From: Elusimicrobiota bacterium
Lineage (GTDB): Bacteria; CG03
DNA: 6,964 nt
Direction: 5' to 3'
NCBI GenBank assembly: GCA_021161625.1
Contig: JAGHAG010000194.1
Location: forward strand, 1-6,964
Positions 5,174 to 6,964 of the stretch are shown piece after piece. Position 1 is the first letter of the stretch. Every line of letters starts with the position of its first letter. The notes beneath the pieces were generated by a model that was not told the DNA's origin, ran no database searches, and saw only the letters and a list, made by a program, of their open reading frames with translations. Both the position numbers and the translations under genes were made by a program.

Positions 5174-6055
5174 TCACAACGCGCCCTTTAAGAAGAGCCA
5201 TTCTGCAATAAAAAATATCCAGTAAAAAACTGTTGTAAGGAGTATTACACCAAGCATGTATTCTCTGTCTCTGCCAAATTTTACTGTGAGAACATAATTC
5301 ATGACTGCAGACGGCATAAGAACATTAACAAGGGCAACCTTTACATAAAGCAGGGATGTGTCAAATAAAGAGAAAAGAATGACAAAAGAAAAAATTCCTC
5401 CAAGAAATCTTGCACCAACTCCTGCAAAAATTTTTTTTGAAAATTTAAAGGCAAAACTTGAAAGAGCAGTCCCAAGCACAAAGAGAAGAAGAGGTATCGC
5501 TGAAAAGGATACAAAAAGTATAATTTTTTCGATTATTAGAGGGAGATTATGACCTTTTAAAACAAATCCAAACAGAAAAGCATAAATCACAGGAATTTTA
5601 AATATGTTTTTTAAACGTTTAGCAAAGTTTTTCTCTTGCGCGAGTATATAAATCCCAAATGTCCACAGGAGAAAAGTTATTCCCACATTAAAGGTTGCGA
5701 TAAAAGGCAGGGATTTTTTCCCCCAGAAAAGAAGATTTGCAGGATAGCCAAGATTTGCAGTATTGATTATGACCACTGGAAGAATATAAAAATTATCTTT
5801 GATTTTGAAAAAAGAAAGAATAATTTTTGCAACAAAAAAATTTATTAAAAAGAAAATTAAGACAATACCGAGAAGATTTTTTATTTCCTGAAATTCAAAC
5901 TCAAAATGCCAGATTGAATAGAAAACAAGAACAGGGGCAAAAAAATAAACAATTGCTGAAGATATTTTTCTGTTTGTCTCCTGTGAGATTATTTTTAATT
6001 TTGCCAAAAAAATGCCTACAAGAATCGGTATTACAACAAGAAAGAGTTTGGGCAT
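5174..6055 (-). CDS. AEC-family (auxin efflux carrier-like) membrane transporter
   Basis: A 293-residue, highly hydrophobic protein of the Mem_trans/AEC family, inner-membrane carriers that export or import organic anions such as malate in characterised members. The substrate here is unknown. About ten membrane segments can be read, roughly at residues 3-19, 33-49, 60-81, 89-110, 117-138, 153-167, 174-200, 210-230, 235-255 and 265-288. Family features are the broken helix with NTANLGYP (98-105) in the first half and the matching MPSAVMNYVL (247-256) in the second half, consistent with the inverted-repeat fold of AEC/BASS-like carriers. The length is typical. The ATG is nine bases after the stop of the lipoprotein gene and has no good Shine-Dalgarno sequence, so translation probably depends on coupling to that gene. 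Residues such as K20 and K22 after the first helix fit the positive-inside rule for a cytoplasmic loop. Confidence 0.88.
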   Translation of the reverse strand: MPKLFLVVIPILVGIFLAKLKIISQETNRKISSAIVYFFAPVLVFYSIWHFEFEFQEIKNLLGIVLIFFLINFFVAKIILSFFKIKDNFYILPVVIINTANLGYPANLLFWGKKSLPFIATFNVGITFLLWTFGIYILAQEKNFAKRLKNIFKIPVIYAFLFGFVLKGHNLPLIIEKIILFVSFSAIPLLLFVLGTALSSFAFKFSKKIFAGVGARFLGGIFSFVILFSLFDTSLLYVKVALVNVLMPSAVMNYVLTVKFGRDREYMLGVILLTTVFYWIFFIAEWLFLKGAL

Positions 6056-6064
6056 TGATGGGGT

Positions 6065-6916
6065 TTATTTCTTTTCTGTCTGTGATGCTTTTTGCTTTTG
6101 AGTTTTTTTCTCCTCAATGCTTTTTTCAAGTTTTCTCAAACGTTCCTCTGAATTTCTTATCATTTTTTGAGATGGTTCATGCTTTGGATTGTATTCAATG
6201 AGAATTTTTCTCCAGATTTCAATTGCGTTTTCAAATTTCCCCTGATTGTAATAATCCATTGCCTTGTTCCAGAGTTTTCTTATTTCTTTTTTCTCTTTAT
6301 CTGGAAGGATACAGACTTCATTTCCATTCTCAACAATAATTTTTGAATAGCCGCTCAGAATTCTTTTTATATTTAAGAAAATATCATTTACAAGAGGTTC
6401 CAGGGGACGAACATTTGCATACTGCACACCATTTATAAGGGTTATGCTGAAAAGCACGCTTGCTGTTTCAACATCCACAAGTCGTATTGAAGCACGGCTG
6501 ATTGTTTTCATTGAATAGTCAGGGATTATGTAGGTCAGAAGCAATGCATCCACCCCGAGGCTCTGTCCTATTTTCTTGATGGTGTCTCTGTCAAGAATAG
6601 GGCTCTTTCTCATTGGTGGGGGAAGAGGTTTTTCTTCTTTTGTGATATCTATCTGTCTGGGTTTTGACTCTGAAAGGATTTTCTCAAGTTGAGAACGCTC
6701 TATAACAGTAAAGCCCATATCCAGAAATTCTGTAATAAGGGCTCTTGGGACAAATCCTGATATGCCTGTTGGGTCCCAGTTTTCAGGTATAACAGCAATT
6801 TTTAAGTTCGCTGTGAAGTTTACGTCCTTGTTTTTTACAACTTTCAGAAAGTATTTGTTTCCTGCCGGAGCACAACCATAAAATAAAACCATTGCAAGAG
6901 TTAAAAGCTTTTTCAT
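6065..6916 (-). CDS. CsgG/GNA1162-like lipoprotein with C-terminal TPR-like repeat
   Basis: A 283-residue predicted lipoprotein. The N-terminus MKKLLTLAMVLFYGC is a short signal peptide with a lipobox-like LFYGC, giving lipidated C15. The following A16 lacks the inner-membrane-retention Asp of E. coli, which suggests the outer membrane. Residues about 35-190 resemble the CsgG/FlgO/GNA1162 group: LKIAVIP, FTVIERSQLEKIL (69-81), IGQSLGVDALLLTYI (116-130) and a beta-rich stretch with SIRLVDVETASVLF. CsgG itself is the curli secretion channel, but many relatives are periplasmic-facing lipoproteins of unknown job. Residues about 213-245 (LWNKAMDYYNQGKFENAIEIW) look like one TPR, and the last 30 residues are a charged, Lys/Glu/Gln-rich, likely helical tail. 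An unusual proline-rich insert (PLPPPMRK, 97-104) interrupts the CsgG-like core. A strong AGGAGG lies four bases before the ATG. It is the first gene of an operon with the AEC transporter. Function not recognised beyond the family. Confidence 0.75.
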   Translation of the reverse strand: MKKLLTLAMVLFYGCAPAGNKYFLKVVKNKDVNFTANLKIAVIPENWDPTGISGFVPRALITEFLDMGFTVIERSQLEKILSESKPRQIDITKEEKPLPPPMRKSPILDRDTIKKIGQSLGVDALLLTYIIPDYSMKTISRASIRLVDVETASVLFSITLINGVQYANVRPLEPLVNDIFLNIKRILSGYSKIIVENGNEVCILPDKEKKEIRKLWNKAMDYYNQGKFENAIEIWRKILIEYNPKHEPSQKMIRNSEERLRKLEKSIEEKKTQKQKASQTEKK

Positions 6917-6920
6917 AAAG

Positions 6921-6926
6921 CCTCCT
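6921..6926 (-). promoter_or_regulatory. Strong Shine-Dalgarno of the lipoprotein gene
   Basis: On the minus strand AGGAGG lies four bases before the ATG at 6916. It is the only full-consensus ribosome-binding site in the window, in contrast to the SD-poor starts of the two downstream-of-operon genes (AEC and the helicase fusion). It fixes the start of the lipoprotein. Confidence 0.85.
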
Positions 6927-6935
6927 TTTGTTTTT

Positions 6936-6964
6936 ATAATAGCAAAATTTTACTTTGCTGTAAA
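6936..6964 (-). promoter_or_regulatory. Sigma-70-type promoter of the lipoprotein-AEC operon
   Basis: On the minus strand TTTACA (6964-6959) and TATTAT (6941-6936) are separated by exactly 17 bases. The expected start, near 6929, would leave an untranslated leader of only about a dozen bases that is mostly the Shine-Dalgarno site. The -35 hexamer is the last thing in the window, so any upstream operator is out of view. Confidence 0.6.

Noticed and set aside
5827..6201. Plus-strand open frame of 124 codons across the AEC/lipoprotein junction
   Set aside because: It is antisense to two genes with clear family features and has no recognisable product.

Overview
The window looks like a chromosomal segment of an AT-rich, probably uncultivated, Gram-negative-type bacterium. 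The bacterial assignment rests on the tRNA-Pro (C1-G72 pair, A73 discriminator), a Shine-Dalgarno sequence with a -35/-10 promoter, a bacterial-type CysRS and a predicted lipoprotein signal of CsgG-like type, which suggests an outer membrane. The intergenic DNA is crowded with small palindromes and short-period tandem repeats, a style I associate with candidate-phylum genomes such as Omnitrophica-like lineages. That last point is an impression, not a demonstrated placement.

Layout: 1-383 is non-coding and holds at least five kinds of repeat. Next comes a plus-strand pair: cysS (384-1748), overlapped by ATGA with a 1049-residue gene (1745-4894). The second gene encodes an endonuclease Q-type PHP/zinc-finger nuclease fused to a UvrD/PcrA-like SF1A helicase. 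A second repeat patch (4895-5040) ends in a strong hairpin plus T9 terminator, which directly abuts a minus-strand tRNA-Pro(GGG) (5040-5113) with its own -10/-35. A minus-strand operon fills the rest: a CsgG-like lipoprotein with a TPR-like tail (6916-6065), then an AEC-family membrane transporter (6055-5174). A near-consensus promoter and AGGAGG precede it at the right edge.

The most interesting object is the EndoQ-helicase fusion. All PHP metal-ligand motifs, a Cys/His zinc-finger-like segment and every SF1A helicase motif are visible. The protein ends in QLRLL, which resembles a bacterial beta-clamp binding peptide. This suggests a single-polypeptide repair machine: it nicks 5' of a deaminated base, unwinds from the nick and is tethered to the sliding clamp. 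This parallels archaeal EndoQ, which works with PCNA. The second theme is the GTAG-headed REP-like palindromes and 7-8 bp tandem repeats found on both sides of the cysS-endoQ/helicase operon; one of them appears to serve as its terminator.
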